In this document: one piece after another, positions 32,216-44,500 of the stretch
Numbering within the stretch: the first letter of the stretch is position 1
How the letters are laid out: each line of letters starts with the position of its first letter
NCBI GenBank assembly: GCA_033964015.1
Contig: CM066914.1
Coordinates: 20,061,023-20,125,022, forward strand
Direction: 5' to 3'
Length of the DNA: 64,000 nt
Source of the DNA: Scolanthus callimorphus
Lineage: Eukaryota > Cnidaria > Anthozoa > Actiniaria > Edwardsiidae
Program-made: the position numbers and the translations under genes
The notes under the pieces: generated by a model
Databases searched by the model: none
Told to the model about the DNA's origin: nothing
What the model saw: the letters and a program-made list of their open reading frames with translations, nothing else

Positions 32216-35052
32216 AACGTCTTGATATTGCGGCGTTTCAGTCTTTCGGATGAGACAATCAAAACCGAGTCGGTCGCAAGCATTTACATTTGTTTTCTAA
32301 ACCTAGAAAACGAAAACTCCACGGAAAAGAGGGAAGTGTAAATTGATTTCGGAAGATGTCCTACCAGTCCAGCTGAGTTAATCAATTTTCAGTTTTACTT
32401 GGCAACTCGTCACCGGCACGACCCTCTAGTGAGAAATTGTTTCCGACCTCAAAGGCAGCTAATAAGTTTGCAAACGCAATTTCATAGCTGGCGATCACTG
32501 GATAATATTAATTCATTCGATAGTATTAAACTTTTTACGCTTATCGAATTAGTTTAATGTGTATACATAAAGGTGTGCTATACAAGCTAGCACAAAGGCT
32601 TCCTATTGAGACTTAGGAAATTGTTTAGAACTGACGATAACCTAATAATTTCGACCTGGAGCTTTGCGGAGTCTGTCTGAGTTTGAAGGTGTTTTGTATT
32701 AATAATTCAAACTTCTTCTATATCCTCTGAGGTCTTTTCACTTTTCTTGAAAGGTGTGAAATAATGTTGTGAAATAATGTTAAACAAATCTAGCGCGTCT
32801 CTGTTTTCCATTTTCCATTTATGGGAATTTTGATTTTTTTAATCCAGTTAAGAGGTGGAAGGTGATCGCATCTTTATTTCGCGTCTACGCATTGCTGAAA
32901 CGACAGTTGTCTAAATATAATACCAGGAAACCGCTGATTGTTTGGTTTGTATCTCGTTTTGTAATAAACCTCACCAACTTTCTGAATAAAACCTGCTATT
33001 AACACTCAATACAGTTAGAGTTCCGTCCACTTACCACATCAAGGCCGGTTCTTCCATTCGGCGTCATTTGTCAGTCAGTTGAAGCCATAATTTAATCGAA
33101 CTTCAGATACTAGTGATACTGCCAAATGTATTATAACAAGCTCGACAAAAGAAAAGTCGTGGGCTACTAGAATTGTCACCTGTTATTTTGGGTTTCTTAT
33201 TCTTTCTGTGTTTTCAGGAGATAATGACAAAAACTGGAATGAACGTTACACTCATTGCTTGTGGTTTCGCGTTGATGCACGTTCGTGCACTCCTACAGGG
33301 CTGGATATAAGCAGTATGTCATTCACAGCAGAATGTAAACTTTCCCCCTACAAGGTTATCTTGATAACCTAGGTTGTGTACCCAACTCATGTAGCTTTGG
33401 CAAAGCGATTTAAATAAAACGCTCAGCGGGGCATTTGGTGGGAATATTACCCTAGACATTCTCTGATATTGCGTATAGTTGGGCACAAATATGATTAACA
33501 AGAATTTCGCTTCGGCGACAAAAATTGTACCATAGTCTCCAGTTGGTCGCCTTATATTTTAGGCTTTCCAACGCAAGACAAAGATGGCGACTAAAATCAA
33601 TGATTCGGCGACAAACGCGCAATTTACTCGGTAACGTGCGACTTCAAAGTAAGCCCTATCAGCACTCTAAATTGTAAAATTTTATGAAATGACTTCAAGT
33701 GGGTGCTGTGATCAGAAAAGAAGACTTCAAACGAACCGTTTTATACATGTAGTTAATATTTTACAAGGTCGTTTGTTTTACTTGATAGCTCCCACCATTT
33801 ATTTTTTTCCTTCCTGATATAAGGAAAGTTCTTTAAAGAGAAAGGACGTTTGTTTGCCCGCCGGTAATTATTTGAGAATTGTAGCGGTTCGTAAAACTCA
33901 AGCCCTTACATGATTTTTGTACGTTCGGCCGTGAAAACGTTGGCTATCTCCTGGCCGCCAAGCCGATTTGTTAATTAAGGCAATTATTTACAGGGATGTC
34001 AATCCTAGGACTTTAGAAATCTGGAGAAACTTTGGGATTTAAGACCAAATGCAAAGGTTATATGAAGAAATTCCAAGAAAGAAAACAGGGAGAAATATAG
34101 TAAATATATGGCAGTTCAGGAAATTTTGCTGGGAGATAGGAGTGAAAAATTGTGAGACTCGAGAGAGCTGACGTCCCGTTTTGGGTCCAAGCCAGTGCGA
34201 AATGTTTTCATTCTCAGAAGGGTTATAGTCCTAGTAGAGTTATCCCTACCCCATGCAAATCCCTCCTTCTATAGAAAGATATAATACAGACGAAAACTCC
34301 ATTATAATTTCTTTTTTTAAACGAAACATAATCTATACTTTTTTACCAATCGTTTATGTCCACCATTAAAAGAACGTGTTACAAAATGTTTATAGAATAT
34401 TTTAATAAAGTTCGTTATAAAAATTTCGAGATTAGGGCCAATTGTTTACAAGTGAAACTGAGGAACGTATCTATAGACTTTTCATACTTCTTACAGCTGT
34501 TTCAATGCAATCTGTGTGAGCCAATCAAATCCGTGCCCAGTGCATTTGTTTGGCTTCCATTGCGAGACATGTCGCGACAGAAGCCAATTCACTGCACTAG
34601 GCGATTTGATTGACGTCGCAGAAAAAAACAAACTGCCAAATAATGTTTGGAACGCGCTGGGTCGCGTGTTACCTGAAACAGCTGTAATTAATTTACGTTA
34701 CATATAATTACTACGCACACCATAAACTTTATTTTCGCTCCAAGAAAATCTGAGCCTTTCACTCTTGCAAGACATTGCTCGCTCGGGTCGGAAGATCTAA
34801 CCTTATTGGATTGATACACCTCGCTGAAAACAATTGAACCACAAGAAACAATCGACCTAGAAAGCAATAACCCAATGAGGTATATCAAGCCAATAGGGAT
34901 GTTACGAAACTGCTCTCCCAAGTTAAGGTTCTACGTCAAAGAGTGCATTTTAGAACAGTGTCGAAAACAAACACAAAGTAAGAGATTCCAAGGTTTCTTT
35001 TCTTAGCCAATCACAAACGAAACCAAATCAACAACCAACCAATCAGGGGACG

Positions 35053-35185
35053 AAGTAAGTATGACTTGTGTTTAGTCGTGACCCAAGAAAACAAAAAGAC
35101 ACTGTGTTTGTTTTTTCTTCGCATTCTCATTGGCTGACTAAACAAAGAACCAAGGTCTCAACCAATAGAAACGTAGAAAGAAATT
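35053..35185. repeat. Interspersed repeat, copy next to gene C 3' end
   Basis: It matches 11536-11690 in order and orientation (AGTATGACTTGTGTTTAGTC, TTTGTTTTTTCTTCGCATTC, ATTGGCTGACTAAACAAA). It lies about 260 bases beyond the gene C stop codon. Confidence 0.65.
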
Positions 35186-35446
35186 ACACTGAGTAATCAG
35201 GTCAATCAAATGGCCCAGAAAAATGCATGGAATGCGATACGTCGTTCGATTTCTGATTTGCAATTATTTTGTTCTTTGTATGGCCATATAGCTTTACGCG
35301 ATATATATTATTTCTCTATTTAAATTACATGTCTTTACTATAAAATATTTCTCTTTACAAAAGTATCAAGCTCCATGCATGCCACTAACTGTACTTCAGC
35401 TTGTCACATGACTTAAGCATTACGCGCCTTGCTTAAGGATTTGTTG

Positions 35447-35517
35447 TCATTCATCCCGGCGAAGAGAACAAGGGCGAGTTCTTTCGTTCCCATATTCGTG
35501 TATCCATTTGTTAGCAA
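35447..35517 (-). CDS. P4HA: Gene C last exon
   Basis: It completes VANKWIHEYGNERTRPCSLR followed by RDE and TGA. It matches the conserved NKW-HE-G-E-RPC end of the family. Acceptor ATCTTTTCAG. Confidence 0.92.
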
Positions 35518-38500
35518 CTGAAAAGATAAAAGAACATAACTAACCCAGCAGTTTAGGAGGAGCTCTGACTTTGAGCAGTTGAGTATTATTAAAGACCCTG
35601 TGTCCGATTGGTGTGACAATATTGTTATGATTGGTTTGTTGTGTTTATCTAATACTGTAGGAAACTTTCAAAATAACACAATTAGTTTGCTGTTCTTACA
35701 TCGTATCACAGATTTTAGCTGACTGAGTTCACTATTTTTAACGTTCGCTACTCATTAGCATCACATTTGTACCCGCTCGCCCTCAAATATCAAGATGGGA
35801 AAATAATCGATCGTATTTTGTGTCTTCTTCAACATGATTCAATATTTCCCGAAGTTACGTTTTTAGTGAGTTGAACGACGTCAAACATGCACTGAACAAT
35901 GTTAACGTCGCTGAACATGTATCAGAGCGGATTTAATAAGATTGTCGTGATTTTTCATTGGCTGGTTATTATTTATCAGCCAATCAAATTGCGAACTAAT
36001 TGCAAACAAGGAATTATCAACCAATCAAATTCAAGAGCAATTGTGTGACTACTAAATAATCCTTAATTGGTTCGGCTCCTGATTGGCTTGCTGGAAACCA
36101 CTCAGCAGCAAGTTTTAATTAATCTTGTTTCTGATTGGCTAGTGAATACACAATTACGTTTACTTTCAAGACGGTCATCTGAAATCTGCTCTATAGTATT
36201 TACGAAATTCCGTCGACTTATTTTGTCCATGGAGAAACGATGAACAAATATTCGCAAATGTTGAATGGGCCATTCGAACTTACCCCACTTGGTCCCTGAG
36301 AGAACAGGGCAACCAGCATGCCGAGTGCGGAAGTCCCCTCTACCCGAACGCAATAAATTGTGCCAGAATATAGCGTCACCCTGATGACATAATTACACAG
36401 AAAACAAAACAAATGAAATGTTATAAGTTAAGGTTCAAAACTTGGAATCACCTAGTATGTAGAGTACAGGCTTGGTTGCACAAGGGCTAAACCATACGAT
36501 AAGCCGACACCACGTAGCGCTCGCCGAATGAAAATCCCGCAGAGAGGCGTCTGCGCGCTAAAGCAAAGCATTCCATTCTGATGACGTGTCTTGACCCAGA
36601 TCTGGTCAACAGAATTACGTGGCGAGTTTGACTAGATGATATTGAATTATTAGCACACAAAGGACTTTTAAGTGAGGAAGGAATTCAAATAGGATGAAAA
36701 ACCATGCAATCAAACAAGTGTTACTGCCCAATTCGTTTGACCAGATCTGGGTCAAAATACGTCATTAGAGTGGAATGTTTGGCTTGAGCGCACAGACGCC
36801 TCTTTGCTAGTCTTTTTCAGCAAGCTCTGGCTGAGCGTCGCGAGAGAATGCAGAGAAAAGAGCCTCTGTTAGCAGGGAACACGAACTGGCTTGGCTTGAG
36901 CGCACAGACGCCTCTTTGCTAGTCTTTTTCAGCAAGCTCTGGCTGAGCGTCGCGAGAGAATGCAGAGAAAAGAGCCTCTGTTAGCAGGGAACACGAACTC
37001 ACAAAAAATTAACAAATTTGGCGAGCTCTATCGTCGCGATGTTTACAAAACTTTATTACAATTTTTCTAAATTGAGGTGCTCTTTCTATATGTTGATGTA
37101 TTTTCTACGAGCAAGTTAATGATAAATGCCGCAGAAGACTAGTCTAATAGACACGAGGCTAAAAGCTGGCAAACTTGGCTACGTTGAACCAGCCCGATAC
37201 AATGTGCATCTGTCCATGTCAAACGATGGAAATGTCTTTAAGGAGTAAACAGATTGAAGGGGCAAGGTAGGTGTACCTTTTGCGGCAAAATTCTTGCCCC
37301 GATATAAGGGAAAACCGTTGCTCCTCCTGATTCCACTTGTGACATCTGCAGAAAAGAAAAACAGAAATCCAACCATTGATATGCTACCATTACTGTTGTG
37401 TATTAGCGCATATTTACAAGGGTAACCTAACTCTGCCTTTATGGTCCGTTAACTTCTGACTCGTTTGTAATGATGATGATGATTTGAATCTCTTTTCACG
37501 ACGGTAACCTTGGGTTTACGGCGCTTTTTCACGAATGTTGAACGAATCATCATCATTTGAACATGATTTAACACGGCTTTCAACACGATTCAACGTTTCC
37601 CGAAGTTACGTTTCTCTACATGTTTCATGTCACCAGTCAATCCTGTGATTAAAGAGGGGTCTGTGGAGTTAACACATGTAGAGGAGAAAAGCCGAAACAC
37701 AAGTACGACGCAGTTGAAGAGACCAACGGTAGAAGAAGGAAAGGCAGAAGAGACTCGGAAATGCAAAAATCCCTCGTCAGGCTCAAATAAGACGTCAACT
37801 TACCCATACTAGAACCGTAGCAATCCGGTTGCCAGTTCCTAGCTGCCCTAAAGATGAATTTTCAAGATCCTGCCAATAAAAGACAAACATTTGACACAGG
37901 GAAAGACGATTTAATCAAGTTGCTCTCGTATTTCTCACTATGATAACTTTGTCAAAGGAGCCCATCACTCTAACCATTATGCCTATTTTCCGCTATTTTT
38001 GATGCCATCGAAAGTAATTACCCAGTGTAACGATACGAACATATAAGGTGTTGTGGGGTACAAAACACTTACCCTTGAAAAGTCAAAATGCGGATCGTAC
38101 TGTCCTGCAAGTCCGTAATTTTGAACCTGAAAAGAAGTGAGGGAAAAAATCAAGAAAGCCTTTATCAAGAAGCCCTTTGGCCGGCGACCAAGAGAACGAG
38201 GGTTCTCGACCATCTGCAAGCGGTGAACTTCCTTTGAGAGTTTTGAAATGACACGAGACGTGTTGAAAGAAACAGGTTGTGAAGAAGGTGTTCATCGTTT
38301 TTATAGGATAAACTACTTATGCTATAATGACCTGAAATCCTTCCGCTGTCTCCAAGTCCAATTTCGTCATGGCAGCAATCCTTCTCTCAACACTGGCTAC
38401 CACTTCACCGTGTTCCCGACCACTCAGCCAACAGCTGAGAACAAAACGTAAATTGACATCATCAGCACTATAAACAGAGCATTTTACGAAGGGAGGTTCA

Positions 38501-41500
38501 ATTCCTACAGACTGGGTGCAAAGCGCAAGGGGGTTATTCATGCTGATCATATTCAAACGGAAATCAAATATTAAAAATACCTTTTCTTCTTTAGTGCAAA
38601 TCGAAAATAATTTTTGAAAAAACGATTTCGAAGTTACACGGTCAAACAGAGCAAATTGGAGGACATTGCCTCCCGCAATTACAGTAAATGTGTGGGGAAA
38701 TGTATTGAAAAAGGGGACTGTCGCCTCCCTATATTCGCCCGTGAGTCGTCAAACATAATGAAACTCGAAACTCGATCAGAGTGAAATGTAATGAATTACT
38801 TTTACTTTTTTTAATTACTTTTTATGACTTACTTTTTGCTTATTCTGTAATGCGCAGTTTCCAGATGACCTGTTATGGGATTGTGAACTGTTGCTCTTTA
38901 GCTGTAAAAATAGGGACCATAATGTTTAATAAGAAACTATTTGTATCCATGCTGTCCAATTAAGACACAATTGGATGATTCAGAGGAACTCTAAAATTGG
39001 ACGAGGACGCAGGCCGAGTCCAATTTGGAGTTCCGAGGAATCAACCATTTTATATTAATCGGACAAGCATGGATCTCTGTTATTTATTATGTGAATGATA
39101 AAATGCCGAAATTGTCCAATCTCGTCGCGCGCGATCAAATTTTAATACTTGGACAGTTGACAACAATGGATTTCGCACTGGCTATATAATTACACCATCA
39201 ATTGAATATGATACTTAAATATACCAAACACGAATTGTGCGAATGTGCACTAGATTCGATATCAGTCTCAATGCAACTCTTTTTTACCATCACTAACTTC
39301 TGGGTGATTCTGAACAACTCACCAGAGGTTCAGATATCTTCTTGATTTCTTGGATCTCTCTTTCTGAGATAATATTCCTGAAGATGACTATGTCTGGTTG
39401 TGTGAACACTCTCTCGATACGACAATGTTTGATGACGCACAAAGGGTTACCCTTTAAATGCCAACAAACCAGACGACGCTTGTTCTGGACAGTCTGCAGG
39501 GTGAAAAAATACAGTCTCAAGAGTGTATATGGGACTGGATTTCAATCTGGTGTCTTCAAACGGGGATTACTGAAAGGGGTCCGTTGCTTTGGTGGTTCAG
39601 GCTGATGAGGTTCATATCTTTGGTCTAAAAGAAAATCGGGGTGAGAGACATGGAGGAAGGGTGAGGAGGAGAGAGGAACAAACTGAACTATTGTAGTGGT
39701 TCTCGAGACGCTGCGAAACTGGTGAAAACGGCGAAACTATTCGATCCACACTCTGTCAGCAAGGAGCGACTGAAGTAAGATAATATGTTGAAGAGTGAAG
39801 TGAGATTTAAAAAGGGAGCTTCCGCCCTCCCCCTCTTCCCCCCGCCCTCATTCTTCTTTCTGATCAGCACTGGGATGCTTGCTACGCAGGTTGGGGTGTC
39901 AAGCCAATTCAACATTATTCAGCATTGCGTTCATTGCACGTTCACGTTGTTGAATAGGGATGCCAAACCAATTCAAGATCGTTCAACATGGCACGTTCGA
40001 CAACAAATGCTGAATGATGTGGAATCAATCAATGTTGAACTGATTAGGCCCCAGGTTAAGAGGCATCTTGAGAGAAAACGACTACATTGAACTGCCGGTA
40101 CAAGAAGATTTTAAGTTGTCTTCGCGCTGTCTTCGGTAAATTTACGTTTTAGTACGGAAGAGCGTGGCCAGAGAACTGAGCTTGTAATCCGGAGATGGCG
40201 AGTTCGAACATTATTCAACATTACTCGACATCGTCGAGTGGGCTAAGTAGTATAGTAGGTATGGAATTAGCCTTATTTTTCGGCAGGAATACTAATTTTC
40301 GGCAGGAATACATAATGAGCGTCGCGGTTGAATTAATGAGCGTCCCCACGCGGAATTAATGAGCTTGCGGTTTATTGTTGACACAGTGTTCTTTTGTTCT
40401 TTATTGCGGAGGAATTAATGAGCGTCCCCACGCGGAATTAATGAGGTTGTGGTTTATTGTTGACACAGGTGTTCTTTTGTTCTTTACTGCGGAGGAATAT
40501 ATTAAGATTGTTGACACAGGTGTTCCTTTGTGTTCAACACGTGGCTGCGGTTTTCCACGCGGTCGTCTATTTTAAGAATGGTGTCATTGTTTATCGACCT
40601 ATTGTTCTCAGAGTCTATATAAGCAGAGCTCCTGTGGCTCCAGTCATTCAAGCCCAACCATCCAGATCGAACGAAGTTCAAGAAAAGACAAGCGAGATGA
40701 AGAATACGGTGAAGAACGATACAAGCAGTGAAGACAAAATGGCGGTCAAAAGTGATGAAAAGGATCTCGACTCCGCGTTGCCAATCGATCCATCAGAAGA
40801 CAAGTTAAATAAGTCCCAAACAAAAAAGAGGAAATTGCCCAAGTGGATTTCGATGTCAGCTTCTGATTGGTCGCTCGAAAGTCCATCCAAGAAACAACTT
40901 CTACCCCCTTACAGGTTTGGTGCTGCACATTTAAACCGAGGTTGTTTTGGCGCGAGTAACAACGGTGGACTGTTTGGTGAACGTATAAAAGAAAAAGAAC
41001 CGAACCCAGTACCAACTGGATTGAATTTGTGGACTTTTCACTCTGGGGAGGAAATGCCTTCTGGAAAAGTAGCTCGAATCGTTCAAAAGTATGAAGAGGT
41101 CGGAGTGCACCCACCAAGACTCACAGAGTTTGATTTTCAACGCGTGACACAAACGCTACCTACTCTTACGACCCTCAAAGATTGGTTGACAGTCTGGCGG
41201 ATATCTTAAAGGAACTAAACGCAAGCATGAGGTGCTATGACTACACGCATTGGGGTGGTCCACCAAATCCTTGCATACAGTATGAGGCAATGTGTGGAAA
41301 ACTTGACCAGATTAGTTTGTTGAGGAAAAAACATGATATCGATGGATGGCTCAAGATGTTTTACCGTATGAAACTGCTGGTTGACAAAGAAAAACGAAAG
41401 ATAAAGGAATCCCCAAAGAAAAGTAGCCAAAAACTGGGTTGACACCACCTGCCACTGTCAAGTCAGAAAAGGAAGGGACACGTGTTTATAGTGTAAAACG

Positions 41501-44500
41501 CTTTATTACGATTAATAAATTGGTTACAGTTCTTGAGTTTGTTCACTATTATTCTTGACTTGGGGTAGAGTTTTCCATTCATCTTTTTTCTTGTTGTAAT
41601 ACGATCCCACCATACAATCATTACACCGCAGAAAAGACCCCTTCCAAGATTTTCCCATGGGGTATTCCTTTCGACAAACGGGACATTGGTAGAGACTATC
41701 TTTTTCATAACATCCGGGGATTGTATCTTGCCATAAACACTTTCCACAGACAGCAATGTCGATGCGATATGAGTTGTTTCCGTCACAATGACTGCATAAA
41801 CCATCAACTTTCTTTTCAATGTCACCCGAGAGTCCTTTTCCTTCTTGAGTCTCGTCACTGGATTGGTCAGTTTCCTCATTGCTAGATTGTTCCGCTTCGT
41901 CATTGTTACTAGATTGGTCAGTTTCTTCATCACTCTCTTCGGTTTCATCATCGCTGGACCACTCGTTTTGCTTCTCTTTGCTTTCATAGGTAACTACATC
42001 ATTCAAAGCTCCTTTGTTACGGATTAATCTCTTATCAATTCCTAATTCTGCTAGACCTTCGAGAAAAGTCTTGAAACCTCTTGGAGGTGATATATCTTTG
42101 TTGAAAGGAAGTAATACAAATTCTACAAGATCAGCAATAAGTGTGTTTGGTATTCTTCGTTTGCGGCGAATCATTTCCCCGTTAGGCGACCAAACAAAAT
42201 GTCCTTAGAGGTGGCTATACTATGCAGTAGGTCTCGGGCATCTTGATACGGAACAACATTTGACATCTGATTCAACACATCTTTGATTCGAGGCTCTTCT
42301 TTGTTCTCCTCGTGTTCACCCTCGTCATCGCTAGACATATCGCTATCTGAGTCCAGTGAACGTTTCATTGTGAAAGCCAACGACAAATGATTTGATCATC
42401 AAACGTGACTGTATTTATACCGTCAGAGCAGCAATGCCAAAATAGGGACGAGCAGGTCTTGGACAAACCCACCCCTTTTTGCGATAAGATTTGCTTTTCT
42501 CTTTGAAAGGGGTGGAACCACTAGCCAAGGCGCCTAGGTCCTCCCGTGTCGTCTTATGTTACTAAACTCCTCATCACTCAATGGAATATAGCCCTTTCCA
42601 ATATTATGGGTAATCTGAGTTAGAGCATGAACTTGTTCAGGGGTGGCTGTGTCAAGAAGGTATTGGCGCTGATGTGGCGGGCAACTACACAAGGCTTGGA
42701 GAAAGCCTAGGTTGTTCTTCACTACTCGAGACATGGTTACAAATGAAGTAAAACGCTAATAGATCTACTATTTATATAATTGTAGCGCCCGCAAGGACCC
42801 CCGCAATAACGCCCGTACCGCCCGCAAGGACCCCCGCAATAACGCCCGTAGCGCCCGCAAGACGCCCGCAATAACGCCCGTAGCGCCTGGAAGGACGCCC
42901 GTAGCGCCCGCAAGACGCCCGTAGCGCCCGCAAGACAAGACGCCCATAGCGCCTGCAAGAGACGCCCGCTGCAACGCCCGTCAACGCCCGCTGCAACGCC
43001 CGTCACGTCCGCAAGACGCCCGCTACAACGCCCGCTGCAACGCCCGTAGCGCCCGCTACAACGCCCGTCACGCCCGCGGCAACGCCCGTCACGCCCGCAA
43101 GACGCCCGCTACAACGCCCGTAGCGCCCGCTACAACGCCCGCTGCAACGCCCGTCACGCCCGCAAGACGCCCGCTACAACGCCCGTAGCGCCCGCTACAA
43201 CGCCCGTCACGCCCGCTGCAACGCCCGTCACGCCCGCAAGACGACGCTATGTATCTAGACGAGGCACTAGATTTCCCGCACTAGACACAAACTTAACCTT
43301 TCCTTTGGTTACCTCCTACGCAACAACGAAACGGGTGAGCTCCAGTACCACTACACATCCAGAAACAATAATCAACTCTTCCCTGAACCCTTTCTCATCG
43401 CCAACGCCGCTGACCTCGACCAAGTGCGTGACGCTCTCCGGAACATTGACATCCTCGAATGGGTCCGCCAACAACGTCCCAACTCTAAATGGGTGGTCGA
43501 CAAGGTCTGCAACGTCACCTTCTACGTGTCCAAACTGCGTGGACACCCTATCGGTCGCGGCAAGAACCTCCCCCATTACATCGTGGAGAACCGTGGACTA
43601 GTACCCCTTGACCAAGATGAAAACAAAAACAAAGCTATGACGACAACCTCTGTTTCTTCAGAGCCCTGGCCCTCCATAATGGCTGTACAAAAAAGAACCT
43701 GGAGCGGGATACCCAGCATTATTATGAAAGGTAAGTAAGTTGTGTCTAGTGCGGGAAATCTAGTGCCTCGTCTAGATACATAGCGTCGTCTTGCGGGCGT
43801 GACGGGCGTTGCAGCGGGCGTGACGGGCGTTGTAGCGGGCGCTACGGGCGTTGTAGCGGGCGTCTTGCGGGCGTGACGGGCGTTGCAGCGGGCGTTGTAG
43901 CGGGCGCTACGGGCGTTGTAGCGGGCGTCTTGCGGGCGTGACGGGCGTTGCCGCGGGCGTGACGGGCGTTGTAGCGGGCGCTACGGGCGTTGCAGCGGGC
44001 GTTGTAGCGGGCGTCTTGCGGACGTGACGGGCGTTGCAGCGGGCGTTGACGGGCGTTGCAGCGGGCGTCTCTTGCAGGCGCTATGGGCGTCTTGTCTTGC
44101 GGGCGCTACGGGCGTCTTGCGGGCGCTACGGGCGTCCTTCCAGGCGCTACGGGCGTTATTGCGGGCGTCTTGCGGGCGCTACGGGCGTTATTGCGGGGGT
44201 CCTTGCGGGCGGTACGGGCGTTATTGCGGGGGTCCTTGCGGGCGCTACAATTATATAAATAGTAGATCTATTAGCGTTTTACTTCATTTGTAACCATGTC
44301 TCGAGTAGTGAAGAACAACCTAGGCTTTCTCCAAGCCTTGTGTAGTTGCCCGCCACATCAGCGCCAATACCTTCTTGACACAGCCACCCCTGAACAAGTT
44401 CATGCTCTAACTCAGATTACCCATAATATTGGAAAGGGCTATATTCCATTGAGTGATGAGGAGTTTAGTAACATAAGACGACACGGGAGGACCTAGGCGC

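Larger units (their letters stand above)
26060..35446. other. Region between genes B and C, no gene recognised
   Basis: AT-rich DNA with short, unconvincing frames. It should hold the missing first exon(s) and promoter of gene B, which I could not identify. Positive content: a TTCAACA-rich repeat (about 27355-27500), two MITEs (30597-30758 and 30778-30996), a purine-strand MITE (31295-31644), a SINE (31885-32215) and repeats at 34500-34620 and 35053-35185. Confidence 0.6.
40246..43294. repeat. Left arm of the Polinton-type element
   Basis: The outer end has GGCAGGAATAC repeats and three imperfect GAATTAATGAGCGTCC units, then the convergent small frames, then the minisatellite. It differs from the right arm mostly by one-base length changes in short runs. 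Confidence 0.85.

Noticed and set aside
33180..33310. A plus-strand signal-peptide-like start (MNVTLIACGFALMHVRALLQ) after a TTTTCAG
   Set aside because: It is on the opposite strand to genes B and C and ends in a stop after a few codons, with no exon to join.
38434..38556. Extension of the P4HA exon 38434-38332 to an upstream ATG
   Set aside because: The peptide before the CTCAG acceptor (PPFVKCSVYSADDVNLRF) does not match the family, whereas the part after it does.
39486..39640. Extension of the P4HA exon upstream of 39493
   Set aside because: The minus-strand frame has a stop there, and CCCTGCAG gives a good acceptor whose phase joins the LCRGE exon directly.
40130..40240. tRNA-like segment with GAGTTCGAAC left of the Polinton-type element
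   Set aside because: Only a box-B-like stretch is present, next to TTCAACA-rich repeats; not enough to call a tRNA or SINE.
42737..44293. Several Arg/Gly/Ala-rich open frames over the CGCCCG arrays
   Set aside because: All frames over the minisatellite are open because of its composition; the products are simple repeats of RYGR/AGATG type with no constraint.
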